Assembly: GCF_038443385.1 (NCBI RefSeq)
Contig: NZ_CP151726.1
Coordinates: 9,486,001 to 9,550,000, forward strand
Direction: 5' to 3'
DNA from: Stieleria varia
Lineage (GTDB): Bacteria > Planctomycetota > Planctomycetia > Pirellulales > Pirellulaceae
DNA: 64,000 bases
The position numbers were made by a program, and so were the translations under genes. This document shows, one piece after another, positions 9,701 to 19,916 of the stretch. The notes beneath the pieces were generated by a model. The model ran no database searches and was not told where the DNA came from. It saw only the letters and a program-made list of their open reading frames with translations. How positions within the stretch are numbered: position 1 is the stretch's first letter; each line of letters starts with the position of its first letter.

Positions 9701-12700
9701 ATCTCCATCGAGTTGCCGCCCAGCAGTATCGATAAATCCGTTGTTCCCACCGCGTAATGTTGCGGTGTAGTTATCTGCGGGTAACGGACCTCCTGTCGCG
9801 ATGAATGTCAGCTGTTTTTGATCAGGGCTGGAAACCAGCGTGCCGCGCACCTCGCCGGTTGCCTCTCCGGTCAGCATTACGTCAGCAGCCCCTAACGTTC
9901 CCGAGCGACTGTCGTACAGATTGATTGTCGTCATGTCGACCGGGGAACTGAACGAAACGACGAAACCTGTGGGGGTTGTGGTCGTGCCAGAGACCGCGAA
10001 ACCATTGGTGACCGTGAATCGCCCGTCCACCGGATCCGTGGACGCATTACTTGGAAGCGGCGACAGGTCAAGTTCAATGAGTCCGTTGTCGGACACCTGC
10101 GTATAACCTCCATCGAATGTTTGAAGTAGATTGATCGAAAACGTGCCGTCGTCAGTATCTTCCTTGACCGTCAAATCAAACTCAAGTAACGCGATTTCCT
10201 GTGATTGAGCAAAACGTGGTCCGTCGTCCGCTGACATTGTGACGCGGATCAAACCATCCGTTTCGGTATTCGCAACCAGTGCGAAGCCTGCCAGTGCGTT
10301 CCCAGATCGAACGTTGCCGACACTGAATCTTGTGCTGTCGTACTCGATTGCCAAGTCCAAACCGCTGACTGTTACGCCATTCGGATCGGTCACCAAAAAC
10401 CTAACCGGAACCGCTTGGGTCGACCCAGCCGAGCCGCTCAATCCATCCGGAATGAAGAGCCGACCCTGAGCGGATGTCGAAACACTGACACCGGCGCCAC
10501 TAAACCCAATTTGGTAGCTTGCTTCGTCTGCGTCGTTGCTGGTCAGCGTCAAGGTTTGCGAATACGAAGTTGCGATTGCGGGAGTGAAAGAAACGGCAAA
10601 CTCTCGGCTCTGCCCAGCGGCAATGCTCCAGTCATCCGCTGAGCTCCCGCCATTGCTCGGCATGATCGTAAAGGGTCCATTTAACCCGAAGGCCTGAGAC
10701 ACAACCAGAGCCGTCGCTCCGCGGTTTACCACCCTGAAGGACTGAGATACTGATTCACCAACCGTTACGTTACCAAAGGAATGGGTTGTCACATTCCCCA
10801 CTCCTGATCGTTCAACATCGATCTCCGGACCGCCCACCGAATTGACCACTCCCGAAACGGTAAAATCGAAAGGGTTCTCGTCGGCGTCGTTGGTCTCAAA
10901 ACGAATCGTTCCTGACTTGATTCCGACAACCGAGCTGTTCAACTGAACGGTAAAGGTATCAGACTGCCCGGGGCCGATTTCCGCATCGAGACCTTCGATC
11001 AATTCAAACCCCGTTGGCAATGTTAGATTCGACGTGTTCAAAACGACGTTGCCATCATTGGCCACCGTATACGTTCGACTGACGCCAGAACCACCTTGCG
11101 GCGTGCTGCCAAAATCAGTGTGATCACCCAACATCGGTGTTGAATCACCGTCAACGATGTTCGCTCCATTTCCTCTCACGGTGACTTCCGGGGCACCCGC
11201 TGAACCATCCTGACTAACGAACACGATGACAGTTCCCTCATCGCGCAGCGTCGCGAGGATATCAGCCTTGCCATCGCCGGTTACGTCACTGATGGCTAAG
11301 TCCCGAATGTCCCGAAAGGTTCCCGGTAAGGTGTGCTGTTGAAACTCACCGGTGCCATCGTTCTCCAACCAATGAATCGCTCCAGCCGAACCAAATTCTC
11401 CAAATGCCAAGTCGATGTCGCCGTCGGAATCAATGTCGCTGGTCGCTACGCCCCATGATCTTTTTTCGCTTGTGCTGGCGGATTCTTTCTGAAAGTTGCC
11501 GCTACCGTCATTCTTCCAATGATAAACCGCGGGAGCGGAGCCGAACGCAAATGCCGACGACGAGACAATATCGAGTGATCCATTTCCTTGCAGATTAGCC
11601 ACCTCGATTCGTGCCGGTGTGCTTGCAGACGATATGTTTTGTCTTTGGAAACTGCCCGGACCCTGATATGTGTATCTTGAAATATTGACGATGTTAGAAT
11701 CGATTTTCTCGATAGCAAGTATGACCTCGTTCTTCCTGTCTCCATCAAGATCGGCAATCTCAACATCATATGGATCCGCACCTTCGGTCAAACCCTGAAT
11801 GACCTTTCTGCCCGAGAATTCTGTATCACTACCAGTGCTAGTGTTTTCTATCCAATACAGCCGAGGGAACGTTGAATCTTGGGCAGCGTATGCAATGTCC
11901 ATGTCGCCATCATGGTCAATGTCTCCAACGGCAATTCCATAGGCGTTTTGGCCAAAATCAAGTCGGTGTTCGGCAAACGCTGCGTTTCCATTGTTTTCGT
12001 ACCAGTACACAAAACTTCCAAAAGCAACGGCGAGGTCCAAGTCTCCGTCTTGATCGATATCCGCCGTAACGATCTCGTTTGCGACGCTTCCGCCGTCGCC
12101 CAGCAATGAAACACTCCCGTTCGTGTCAATGAAGTACAAATCCGAACCGCCCACGACAACTTCGTTCTTCCCATCTCCGTCAAAATCTCCGGTTGCAATC
12201 GATCTCGCACCAGGAATCCCAGTCGCCAGAACATCTGATTGGCCGAACAGATCCTCGGGATCTGTAGAACCTGGCCGCACTTGGAATCCGAACAGCACGT
12301 TTGCGGCTGCTTGTCCGGCAGCCACAGAGACGGAGTGGAATCCGCTGGCAGGAAGGGTTTGGACTTGGCGGTTCGCGATCACCTGTCGGACGGTGTAGGT
12401 CCCATCCGCCAACGAGCTAAACGTGAACTTGCCATCAGCGTCCGTCAGAACGCTTGTTTCGCTTGCATCGAGCGTACCGTTCCCGTTGGAATCCAAATAC
12501 ATCCGGGCATTCGCTATTCCCAGTTCATTCGCATCACGTGTGGCGTTACCGTTGGCGTCGTTGAATGTGATGCCCGAAATCGAATTGTTCTGACCTGTGC
12601 CAGGCCCGCTGTTCGCACCGACGATTCCAAGCGTGTAGTTGAACGATGAACTGAAGTTGAAAAGAGAGCTCGTTTGGTTTACCAGCGCAACCTCGACCAC

Positions 12701-13111
12701 ATATGATCCAGACGCGAGCGATGCAACATCCAGGTCGCTCGACGATTGGTCGCGATCAGTCACAAATGATGCAATCAGTTGGTTGCTGCCAGCATCGAAA
12801 ATCGAGGTGCTGACCCCGAACAAACTCCGCTCGGACCCATCGAACGGAGCGTCCATCGCGAAGTTGACACTCTGTGCCTCCAAAAGGCTGAACCGAAAGT
12901 AGTCGATGTCTTGCGAACGCGTGTTACTGCGTCGATCATAAGTAACACTGCTCTGGCCCTGTAGAGAAATCTCTCCAGCCTCGCCCAACGGTTGTGCGGA
13001 ATTGAGATTATTGTTCGGTTCGACTTCATTAAAAATGCTTGCAGCCAGAAGTTGGCGTCGCTCTAGGCCTTGAATCGTGAGGCGGCGAGATTGACGGTGT
13101 CGATTCTTCAT
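6749..13111 (-). CDS. Giant secreted multidomain protein (PPC, SdrD-B, FG-GAP, ASH-like, cohesin-like, Calx-beta, dockerin)
   Basis: A 2120-residue predicted surface or secreted protein. The N-terminus has a basic stretch and QGLERRQLLAA, resembling the planctomycete LEPR-XLL export-associated motif. Domain order read from the sequence: PPC-like (about 28-165, EVEPNNNLNSAQPLG); SdrD B-like (178-260); FG-GAP/VCBS repeats with DGDGK and DIDHDGDMD calcium motifs (287-632); ASH/HYDIN-like segments (640-875); cohesin-like domains (about 882-1010, 1157-1260 and 1380-1525); an internal dockerin-like pair (1297-1362); an Ig-like segment; two Calx-beta domains (about 1655-1888); and a C-terminal dockerin pair (about 2002-2063, TDTNGDGS and LDVNSDGN). 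It is probably adhesive or scaffold-forming and calcium-dependent. No catalytic domain was recognised. It is convergent with trpC. Confidence 0.85.
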   Translation of the reverse strand: MKNRHRQSRRLTIQGLERRQLLAASIFNEVEPNNNLNSAQPLGEAGEISLQGQSSVTYDRRSNTRSQDIDYFRFSLLEAQSVNFAMDAPFDGSERSLFGVSTSIFDAGSNQLIASFVTDRDQSSSDLDVASLASGSYVVEVALVNQTSSLFNFSSSFNYTLGIVGANSGPGTGQNNSISGITFNDANGNATRDANELGIANARMYLDSNGNGTLDASETSVLTDADGKFTFSSLADGTYTVRQVIANRQVQTLPASGFHSVSVAAGQAAANVLFGFQVRPGSTDPEDLFGQSDVLATGIPGARSIATGDFDGDGKNEVVVGGSDLYFIDTNGSVSLLGDGGSVANEIVTADIDQDGDLDLAVAFGSFVYWYENNGNAAFAEHRLDFGQNAYGIAVGDIDHDGDMDIAYAAQDSTFPRLYWIENTSTGSDTEFSGRKVIQGLTEGADPYDVEIADLDGDRKNEVILAIEKIDSNIVNISRYTYQGPGSFQRQNISSASTPARIEVANLQGNGSLDIVSSSAFAFGSAPAVYHWKNDGSGNFQKESASTSEKRSWGVATSDIDSDGDIDLAFGEFGSAGAIHWLENDGTGEFQQHTLPGTFRDIRDLAISDVTGDGKADILATLRDEGTVIVFVSQDGSAGAPEVTVRGNGANIVDGDSTPMLGDHTDFGSTPQGGSGVSRTYTVANDGNVVLNTSNLTLPTGFELIEGLDAEIGPGQSDTFTVQLNSSVVGIKSGTIRFETNDADENPFDFTVSGVVNSVGGPEIDVERSGVGNVTTHSFGNVTVGESVSQSFRVVNRGATALVVSQAFGLNGPFTIMPSNGGSSADDWSIAAGQSREFAVSFTPAIATSYSQTLTLTSNDADEASYQIGFSGAGVSVSTSAQGRLFIPDGLSGSAGSTQAVPVRFLVTDPNGVTVSGLDLAIEYDSTRFSVGNVRSGNALAGFALVANTETDGLIRVTMSADDGPRFAQSQEIALLEFDLTVKEDTDDGTFSINLLQTFDGGYTQVSDNGLIELDLSPLPSNASTDPVDGRFTVTNGFAVSGTTTTPTGFVVSFSSPVDMTTINLYDSRSGTLGAADVMLTGEATGEVRGTLVSSPDQKQLTFIATGGPLPADNYTATLRGGNNGFIDTAGRQLDGDANGTEGGNYVMGFQIGESSANEVVVGVPDFARGYGQEINLPGNSDPGFPVTISTGKNVTGVDFQLVFDPALLDISDFKTNIAGASAILNEVSPGVVRVTVSSASDFSTGAGPIELGRFMATVPTTAPYASKHVLRIDELNVEDSVPQPRPSRADSGVHIAAFVGDATGNGVYSSGDTTVLQRLIVGSGTGAVAYQAADPMILMDMNRGGTLTSGDATLVQRVIVGRTVSQVPALPDGLVRPEPNGPDPRLFIPRDLSVAANGTVTVPINLLVTEQNGISVSGMDFAVQYDESKFTLDTNSFRTGAMLGPGYSVVSNVETPGVIRVTLSKADGVELSFEALGTVFQFDLTAHSDAAPGESSINLLRNFEGTVTAIADNDVLDLVLDPAPSNADSDSVDGVISIISNDTQSPAVTSILRNAPTQETTSENTLSFLVQFSEDVTNVDAGDFQINGTTANATVTQDSASRYIVELTGGNLADLNGIVSLALAGSTDIVDTAGNPVKNDLPDFSQSFIVSNESLPTVNVTVSPASVAEDEAASLVFTFSQVGGSGSVTVNYAISGTASEGTDYTGTGTSVQVPANGSVNVIVNPTADASNEDDETVTLTITANEGVYNLGALNSATGTIQNDDQVIDPTSLAIAAVNASQREGDSGTTSLTFNVTRSGAIDGATTVSYTTSGLGSNPADASDFVGDSFPSGTVSFAAGETLKTITIPVSGDVIAEQNEQFAVSLSNASDNASIVTASAIGTIQDDDRPQMQTRILTPSSVASLHVIPGDSIPTAIIFQALETTTVTVMPIGSASATESIRILDENLQPIGEIFDGAFRATVMAGTLNAIVFEPQSMTRTFSVLSSAGIDALGGPGGTNVFQPTDTNGDGSTTALDALMVINGLSELRSAEGEQAPVANPLLDVNSDGNVSALDALLVINHLRDAGSVRRTEGETVASNAAPDESRQDLLDLALRDEDDWGDLGEQLELSLLAAEDQLF

Positions 13112-13557
13112 TGCGATTCCTACAAGCAGCTGAAACTAGAAAGTTGAACTAAGATGACTCACAACTCGGGCGAGGGAGGCCTGAGTCTTCGCACACCAGA
13201 CGGTGGATTTGCACCAAGACATTCGAGTCCGTCGTGCGTCTTCAGAAATCTCTTCGCGAAGGTGTGACAAAATCAATTTGGTGTTCAGGAAAAGAAGTTC
13301 ATTCACGCAATAGCGAAGGTTTTCGAGCGAGACCAAGTGAATTTCGGAGCGCGATAATACCAACACAGAGGCTGGCGACTCGAAAAGGCCTGAAGGCTTA
13401 GAACGTCGCTCGATTGGGCGAGGACCTATGCGACGCTGGACAGAATCACTTTGATCCTTTGACGAACCAAACTGCCGAGCTAATCCTTGGCAGCGCCCGC
13501 AGAAACGTCATCGATCGGAAGAAAATCGATCAAGAGAAACTCGCCGGAACTTTGGCA
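13112..13557. other. Intergenic region upstream of the giant protein gene
   Basis: 446 bp between the start of the giant surface-protein gene and the 3' end of the ECF sigma gene, both on the minus strand. It should hold the promoter and leader of the giant protein gene. No confident -35/-10 pair, operator or RNA gene could be assigned. Small open frames here have no recognisable features. Confidence 0.5.
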
Positions 13558-14160
13558 TCAAATACCTGGTTCGAGGCCGTCGAGCTCATCTCGAAGCCGC
13601 TTCATCACTCGGCGTTTGATTTGGCGGACATTCGCGGGCTGAAGACCGAGCTCTGCTGCCACGTCCGGGGCCGACTGCTTGTCGACGGCGGTTCTCCAAA
13701 ATGCCTTCCATGTGACGTCGGTGAACTCCTGGCGGATCAATTCCAGCGTTTGTCGAATGATGATCCCGGCGTCGATGCGATCGCCCGCTGGATCATCCAA
13801 ATAGGGATCCGCATCAACATTGGCCTCAAGCGTTGCATCCAATACATCGCCGGCGATCACATCGGGGCGTTTCATGGACTGGCGAAAATGGTCCAACATT
13901 TTGAAGCGAGTGATTCCGTACAGCCAACCACGAAAGGAACGTTGGCCTTGTTCACTCTGAAACCGATCAATGCTCCCTGAAACAGCCGAAAACACATCTT
14001 GCATAATGTCTGACGCATCATGACGATCAATCCCTCGGCGACGGCACCAACGGTAGACTAGTGGCCCGTAGATTTGCACGAGACGTTCCCAGGAGCGGGG
14101 ATCGTTCGTCTGCACGCGTCGAATCAGACTGAGCGATGTCGATGGAGAAGTAAGCGGCAT
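13558..14160 (-). CDS. ECF-type RNA polymerase sigma factor
   Basis: A 200-residue sigma-70 family protein of the extracytoplasmic-function type. Region 2 is clear at about residues 20-90, with LVYRWCRRRGIDRHDASDIM followed by a GWLYGITRFKMLDHFR stretch (region 2.4-like). Region 4 is at about 135-195, with SAPDVAAELGLQPANVRQIK as the helix-turn-helix. It is divergent from a kinase gene whose N-terminus carries an anti-sigma-like Cys/His motif. This arrangement is common in planctomycetes, where ECF factors are paired with kinases, and suggests linked signalling (inference). No separate anti-sigma gene is adjacent. Confidence 0.92.
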   Translation of the reverse strand: MPLTSPSTSLSLIRRVQTNDPRSWERLVQIYGPLVYRWCRRRGIDRHDASDIMQDVFSAVSGSIDRFQSEQGQRSFRGWLYGITRFKMLDHFRQSMKRPDVIAGDVLDATLEANVDADPYLDDPAGDRIDAGIIIRQTLELIRQEFTDVTWKAFWRTAVDKQSAPDVAAELGLQPANVRQIKRRVMKRLRDELDGLEPGI

Positions 14161-17100
14161 GTCGTCCGAACCGGAATTAGTACGTCATTTGCATGGACAT
14201 TCTTGGTTCCAGGGGACCATGCCGCTACCCTATTTCTGGTGCTTTTTGCAGCATTTCCCTGAGAATCAGGGCTGCAGGATTGCAACGGAGAGCTGGTCCG
14301 TCGGCGATTGGTCATTTCCGTCAGAACGGGCTCGTTTCAATGACTTTATTCGAATCTTGGCTGCCTCTAAGCTGATGGCGCACCCCCACAAGAGCGGTCT
14401 GAGTTTTGTCACACTCTTTCGAAGGTTCAGATAGGCGGTTTGAAAGATCCTTTTGCCAAACGTGTTGATGCCGTGAAGAAAACTCCCAAGAACACCTGTC
14501 CGCCGCTCGCCGAACTGGAGCGTTATGCCGTCGGGGACCTGCGGGACGACGATACAACGAGGGTGAGCACGCACTTGGACGAGTGCATTCCGTGCGGAGA
14601 GACGGTCGATTCATTCCACGATTCCTCCGATACCTTCTTCGATGCATTTCGGAACCTCGATCCCCAGATCGAGTTTCTGGAGGAACCGGAGTTGATTCAA
14701 GGAATCGATCGGCTACGAAGCAGCATGCCGCGGGCATCTGCTTCCGAGACCCCCGGCCCAGACGTTTCCAAGCAACTTGCCGATTTTCCCGATCGTTCGA
14801 CGATGGCATCGAGTGTCCGCGGAGGCCGGGAAACGGTCGAGACCCCGCTTGATCGGTCGCGACAACTTGGTCCCTATCAAATTGTCGCCAAGCTCGGCCA
14901 AGGCGGAATGGGGGCAGTTTACAAAGCGATTCACACGCACCTCGGCAAGACGGTTGCGATCAAAGTTTTATCCAGTACTCGGGTTGATGATCGTCAGGCG
15001 ATCGAGCGATTCAAACGGGAAATGAAAGCGATTGGTCGCGTCCAGCATCCCAATGTGGTGATCGCGTACGACGGAGGCCAGATCGGCAACGAATATTTCA
15101 TCGTGATGGAGTACGTGGAAGGAGTTGATATCTCCAAGCTTGTCCGGAGGCACGGTAAACTTCCAAGTGCCGTTGCATGCGAGATCATACGGCAAGCCGC
15201 AATTGGGCTACAGCACGCCCATGAGATGGGTTTGATCCATCGTGACATCAAGCCAAGCAACTTGATTTTGGATCGAGCAGGTGTGGTCAAGGTTTTAGAC
15301 CTGGGGCTTGCAAGAATCGAGTCGGACCTGTCGTCTGCATCCGTGAAAAAACAAACAGGTCAAGAATTGACCGCCACTGGCAACGCCATGGGAACTTTTG
15401 GCTACATGTCGCCCGAGCAGGCGCTTGATAGCTCCAGGATTGACCAACGCGCCGACCTCTATTCGCTAGGCGCAACACTTTACAAACTGCTCGCTGGGAC
15501 GCTGCCGTTCCCGACCGAGAAATTCGACACGACTGGCAAAATGCTCGTCGCAATTGCAACTCACGAGCCTCCGTCGTTGCGGACCGCTCGTCCTGAATTG
15601 CCCATTGAATTGATCCGCTTGGTAGACCAGATGCTCGCCAAAGAGGCAGGAGATCGAGTTGAAACCGCCGCCGAGTTTTCGATCCGGTTGACACCATTCG
15701 CTGGTCTTGACCTTGCCGGATTGGCAGACTGCACTGCTGGGCAATTACCATCATCACTCGTGGGTGAATCGCCCAAATCCACCGTTGATGACAATGCCGT
15801 CGCGACCTTGACGAAGAGTGGATTCACCAAGATTGGCAAAGCCACACTCGCTTTGGTGACTCTCCTATTTGTTTTCTCAACCCTTGCCCAGGTTTTTTGG
15901 TTGCGCACCGAGTATGGCACGCTGATTGTCGAGATCGACGATGAGCAAGTCGAAGCCAGGCTGAAGTCAGACGGTATCGCGGTGATCGATAAACGCAGTC
16001 ACAGAGTTTGGCAGATCAACACCGGCACCAAGAAACCCGAGCCATTGCCCGAGGGCGAGTATCGCTTCGACGCGCCGGATGAGCTGATGATCACCGATGA
16101 TCAGGGTTTAGAAATCACAGCTAAGGAATTCAAACTGCTTGACGCGAACAAGCAGTTGAGAATTCGCGTCTCGATGGCATCAACCGAAACGCAGGAAGCA
16201 ACGAAATCGAGTGATCCGTACGAGCGAGAGATTGCAGCCGCGAAATGGGTCGAATCGGTCGGAGGAATCATTCACGAAGGCAATCCCTTTGGTCGTGCCA
16301 TGACGCCCGGTGAAGTCGCAAAGAAACCTGGATCTCTAAACTTCATTGAACTGTCTGGGCTCGGTGAGATCAACGACATCGGAAAAAACCTTGCCAATCT
16401 TCCGAACTTGCAGGTTCTTTTTGCGACCGACACCTCTCTAAATTCGGACGACCTAGCGCAAATTGTTACCAACCGTAATATCTACTGGGTTCACTTCAGG
16501 GGAACGAGACTGAAGTCGCAGGACTTCCGGCTGCTCAGTGCACTTCCCCGACTCAACAGCTTGGGGCTGGACTGGTCTCAGGTGGATGACAACTGGGAGT
16601 TCATGAAGGACATTCCTTGGCTGCCGGAAGTTCAATTGGATGCGTCAGAACCGCCGCAACTTGACGAACTTTGCAAGCACCAACAGTTGGACACCATTTG
16701 GCTCGGCTTTGATTATGCAAAAAGCCAGACAACAGAATCAGAGTTGGTTCCGATTGCCGAGAAAGCATTGCGTCAGAATTCGCGATTGCGTATCGGCATC
16801 AACGGAAAAATTGTCGGAACGGATCCTGTACGTGAGTTGGCAAAAAAACTTTCAGACGAAGGTTGGAGACTCTCGGGAGTCCACTCGAATTGGAAAGATC
16901 CTTGGGATTCGAAGAACGAAGATGCTTGGAGCGGAGACGATTGGTTTCATGTTCGTAGCATCGAAGCGCCCGACAATCTACGGCTGACGGCCGAGTTGCT
17001 TGAATCGCTTCCAGCGTTGGGGCATGCCTTTGACAGTTTGCGGTTTAGCGGCGCAACCAACTCGGAGCGATTGCCGGGCTACCTTCGTAGTCGTGTTGTG

Positions 17101-18192
17101 AATCGATTAGTACTGAATGATTCAGATTTGAATGACGCAACGTTACGAAGAATCGCTGAAATGAGTGGCGTGAACGAACTTGAAATTGTTCACACATCCG
17201 TTTCTACGGCTGGTGTTGAAGCATTCAGAAGATTATGGCCAAATTGCAAACTGACTCACACAGCGTTAGCGTTTGATCCATCGTTGCCGAACTCTTCCAT
17301 CATCGAAGCACATGAAAGTTTGCTGGTCGCGTCTGATGCTTCCGATGAATACGAATTAGCGTTTTCACTGAAACGGGAGTCTGGTAACGAAGGAGCGCTC
17401 TTGGTGCAGATCCCCGTCAGGGATACAAGAGTAACGGTCGTGTTGGCAGGTTACGCCAAAACTCGTAGTGGCCTTAGCTTGATCGACGGGAAGCAAGCGC
17501 ACGTCAATGAATCGTCGGTCGTCGGTGATCCGTTTACGGACGGGAACGTACATCGGGTGACGATTCGGGTGACAAAGCCATTAATCTCCGTAGCTGTTGA
17601 TGGGGCAACCCTGCTGGAATGGAAGGGCGACTTATCACGATTGTCATCATTTGAATCGTTTTCGGAGCCTGGCGTGCACATCATCTCTGGGGAAGATACT
17701 CGATTTCAAATCAGCGACTGGAGCTTACAGAATTTCGCCGAATACCAGTGGCCTAGTGATCAACCTGATCCAGGCCTTGTTCCCTTGAGTCCTGAGCAGG
17801 CTACAGAGTTACAAGACGAATGGGCAAATCATCTTGGCGTCGAAGTCGAAATCACCAACAGCATCTCAATGAAGTTTCGAGTGATTCCTCCGGGCGAATT
17901 CTTGATGGGCACGTCGCAGGATGAGATGGATCAGTTTCAGGCCAGAGTTAGCGGCCAGGACGGAGACTTACGCTGGTTCAAACAGCAATTGTTGAGAGAA
18001 ATACCACAGCATCACGTGGTACTGACCAAGCCATTTCAAATCGGAGTCCATGAGGTGACGCGAGGACAGTACCGTGCGTTCGTTGAAGCGACCGGCTATA
18101 AAACCGATGCCGAGAAAGACGGGATGGGCGGATTCAGCACGGCAAAGAATCCCAATGGAGTTCAGTCGATTGATTACTTGTGGAGTGCAGAC

Positions 18193-19916
18193 GAGTGTGA
18201 CCGGCAACCCGCGAGGCTTCTGCGGAGCATTGCGGAATCTGGGTAAACAAAAAGCGGCCAACCTGCCATGATTTGGGTTCTAACTTCCAGGTATCAAAGG
18301 CAGGAGGCCGCTGAAATGAGCGTCGAACATTCAAGCGATATTGACAACCCCACTTCGTCTTCTTTTCCGCAGTCGCCCGAGCAAATCGCCGAGAAACTGC
18401 AGCAGTGCGGCGACACCATCCGAGAACACGTCGTCAATGCTTCTAAATGCGGCCAGTCTTTCGATGAAACAGAGCGTGCCGTGTGGAATCTTGTCTTGAA
18501 AACCGGCTTTCTGGCGATGGAGCTCTTCACCAAACTCCAAGGCAAGGGGGACCTTGGTGATCAAGCGGTCAGCGAATCAGGCAAAACACTGCGACGCAGC
18601 GAGAAACCGACCGACACGGTGGTTCGGTCGATTTTCGGTGAACACGCCTTTCAACAGTACACCTACAGCCCGGGAAAGAACAAGAGAATCGAACTGCATC
18701 CGATCAGCGCCCGCATGCAACTGCCGGAGCACCGCTGGTCGTACCTGCTCCAAGAGTTCTCCCAAATGTTCTGCGTCGAATCCGCATTCAACCAGGCCGC
18801 TGATAATCTCGAACTCGTTTTCGGAGCGAAATTCTCGATCGACACGCTCGAACAGACCAGCCAGAGAATGGGGGTCCAGGCCGATGCCTTTCTGGACGAC
18901 TTGCCCACGCCCAAAAAGAAGGATGAAGCCGAGCTTCTCGTCGCTTCGGCCGACTGCAAGGGCGTTCCCTTGATCAAAGACGATGCCGCCAAAGTTGCTG
19001 CTTTTGAGACAGCAAAGAAACGGCCCGGAAACCGTCGCATGGCAACGGTCACGAGTGCTTACACCGTCGATCCCTATGTTCGCACAGCCGAGCAAATTGT
19101 CGCTGCCTTGTTCCGTGATGACAAAGAACCCGGCACGCAATCACGCAAGAGCAAAAAGAAACGACCGCGGCCAAAGCACAAGCACACATCGGCTCACTTT
19201 CCCGCGACCTTCGTGGACGACGATACGGAGGTTCCCATCAGCGGTATCCACGAGGGGATCGCATGGCTCGCAGATCAAGTCAGTGTCCGCCGAAAGAAAC
19301 TCCAAGTGATCATTCTGTTAATGGACGGTCAGCAGAGCCTCTGGGAAGTCGCGCAGTTACACTTAGGCGACGATCCATTAGTGGTGCCAATCTTGGACAT
19401 CATTCACGTAGCGACTTACGTGTGGGAGGCTTCGTCATTGTTCGAGAAATCCAGCGAAAAGCGAGCAGCGTTTACGCGGGAGCGATTGCTGAAAATCCTG
19501 CGTGGTGAGGTCAACGGGGTGATCCGAGGGCTACGTCGAATGGGTTCGCTTGGGAAACTCAAGGGCGATAAACTCAAAGACCTTCGACGCATCTGTGGTT
19601 ACTTCGAGAAACACAAGGATCGGATGCGTTACGACGAATATCTTGCTGCAGGCTACCCGATTGCCTCGGGTGTGATCGAAGGCGCGTGCGGGCACTTGGT
19701 AAAGGACCGCATGGAACGAAGCGGGATGCGTTGGACGCTGGAAGCTGCACGGAGCATGCTCAACGTGCGGGCGGTATTTCAGAGTGACTACTGGGATAAA
19801 TTCTGCAAACAGCGAGTCACGGAGTTGAGCGAGAGCACCCATCCAAACCGTAACATGGTCTGCCACTACACTCCGCTTACCATGGCATGTTAACCGGCGG
19901 GTTGCCGGTCACACTC
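18193..19916 (+). mobile_element. ISKra4-like insertion sequence, complete, with 9-bp target duplication
   Basis: 1724 bp with 20-bp perfect terminal inverted repeats (GAGTGTGACCGGCAACCCGC at 18193-18212, complement at 19897-19916). It is flanked by identical 9-bp direct repeats AGTGCAGAC at 18184-18192 and 19917-19925. It carries one transposase gene. Intact ends and target duplication indicate a recent insertion. Confidence 0.95.
18316..19893 (+). CDS. ISKra4 family-like transposase
   Basis: A 525-residue transposase when started at ATG 18316, which has a strong AGGAGG site at 18302-18307; an in-frame ATG at 18268 lacks this. The putative catalytic acidic residues lie in VASADCKGVPL, in LLMDGQQSLWE with the following VPILDIIHV, and in SGVIEGACGHLVKDRMERSG near the C-terminus. 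That arrangement matches ISKra4-type DDE transposases as I recall the family. It ends only 3 bp before the right terminal repeat. It appears intact. Confidence 0.88.
   Translation: MSVEHSSDIDNPTSSSFPQSPEQIAEKLQQCGDTIREHVVNASKCGQSFDETERAVWNLVLKTGFLAMELFTKLQGKGDLGDQAVSESGKTLRRSEKPTDTVVRSIFGEHAFQQYTYSPGKNKRIELHPISARMQLPEHRWSYLLQEFSQMFCVESAFNQAADNLELVFGAKFSIDTLEQTSQRMGVQADAFLDDLPTPKKKDEAELLVASADCKGVPLIKDDAAKVAAFETAKKRPGNRRMATVTSAYTVDPYVRTAEQIVAALFRDDKEPGTQSRKSKKKRPRPKHKHTSAHFPATFVDDDTEVPISGIHEGIAWLADQVSVRRKKLQVIILLMDGQQSLWEVAQLHLGDDPLVVPILDIIHVATYVWEASSLFEKSSEKRAAFTRERLLKILRGEVNGVIRGLRRMGSLGKLKGDKLKDLRRICGYFEKHKDRMRYDEYLAAGYPIASGVIEGACGHLVKDRMERSGMRWTLEAARSMLNVRAVFQSDYWDKFCKQRVTELSESTHPNRNMVCHYTPLTMAC

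Noticed and set aside
13136..13366. 76-codon minus-strand frame upstream of the giant protein gene
   Set aside because: No recognisable motif, composition atypical of the coding genes here, and located where the promoter of the giant gene is expected.
13414..13980. 188-codon open frame on the plus strand
   Set aside because: It is antisense to the clear ECF sigma gene and has no domain features; a shadow frame.
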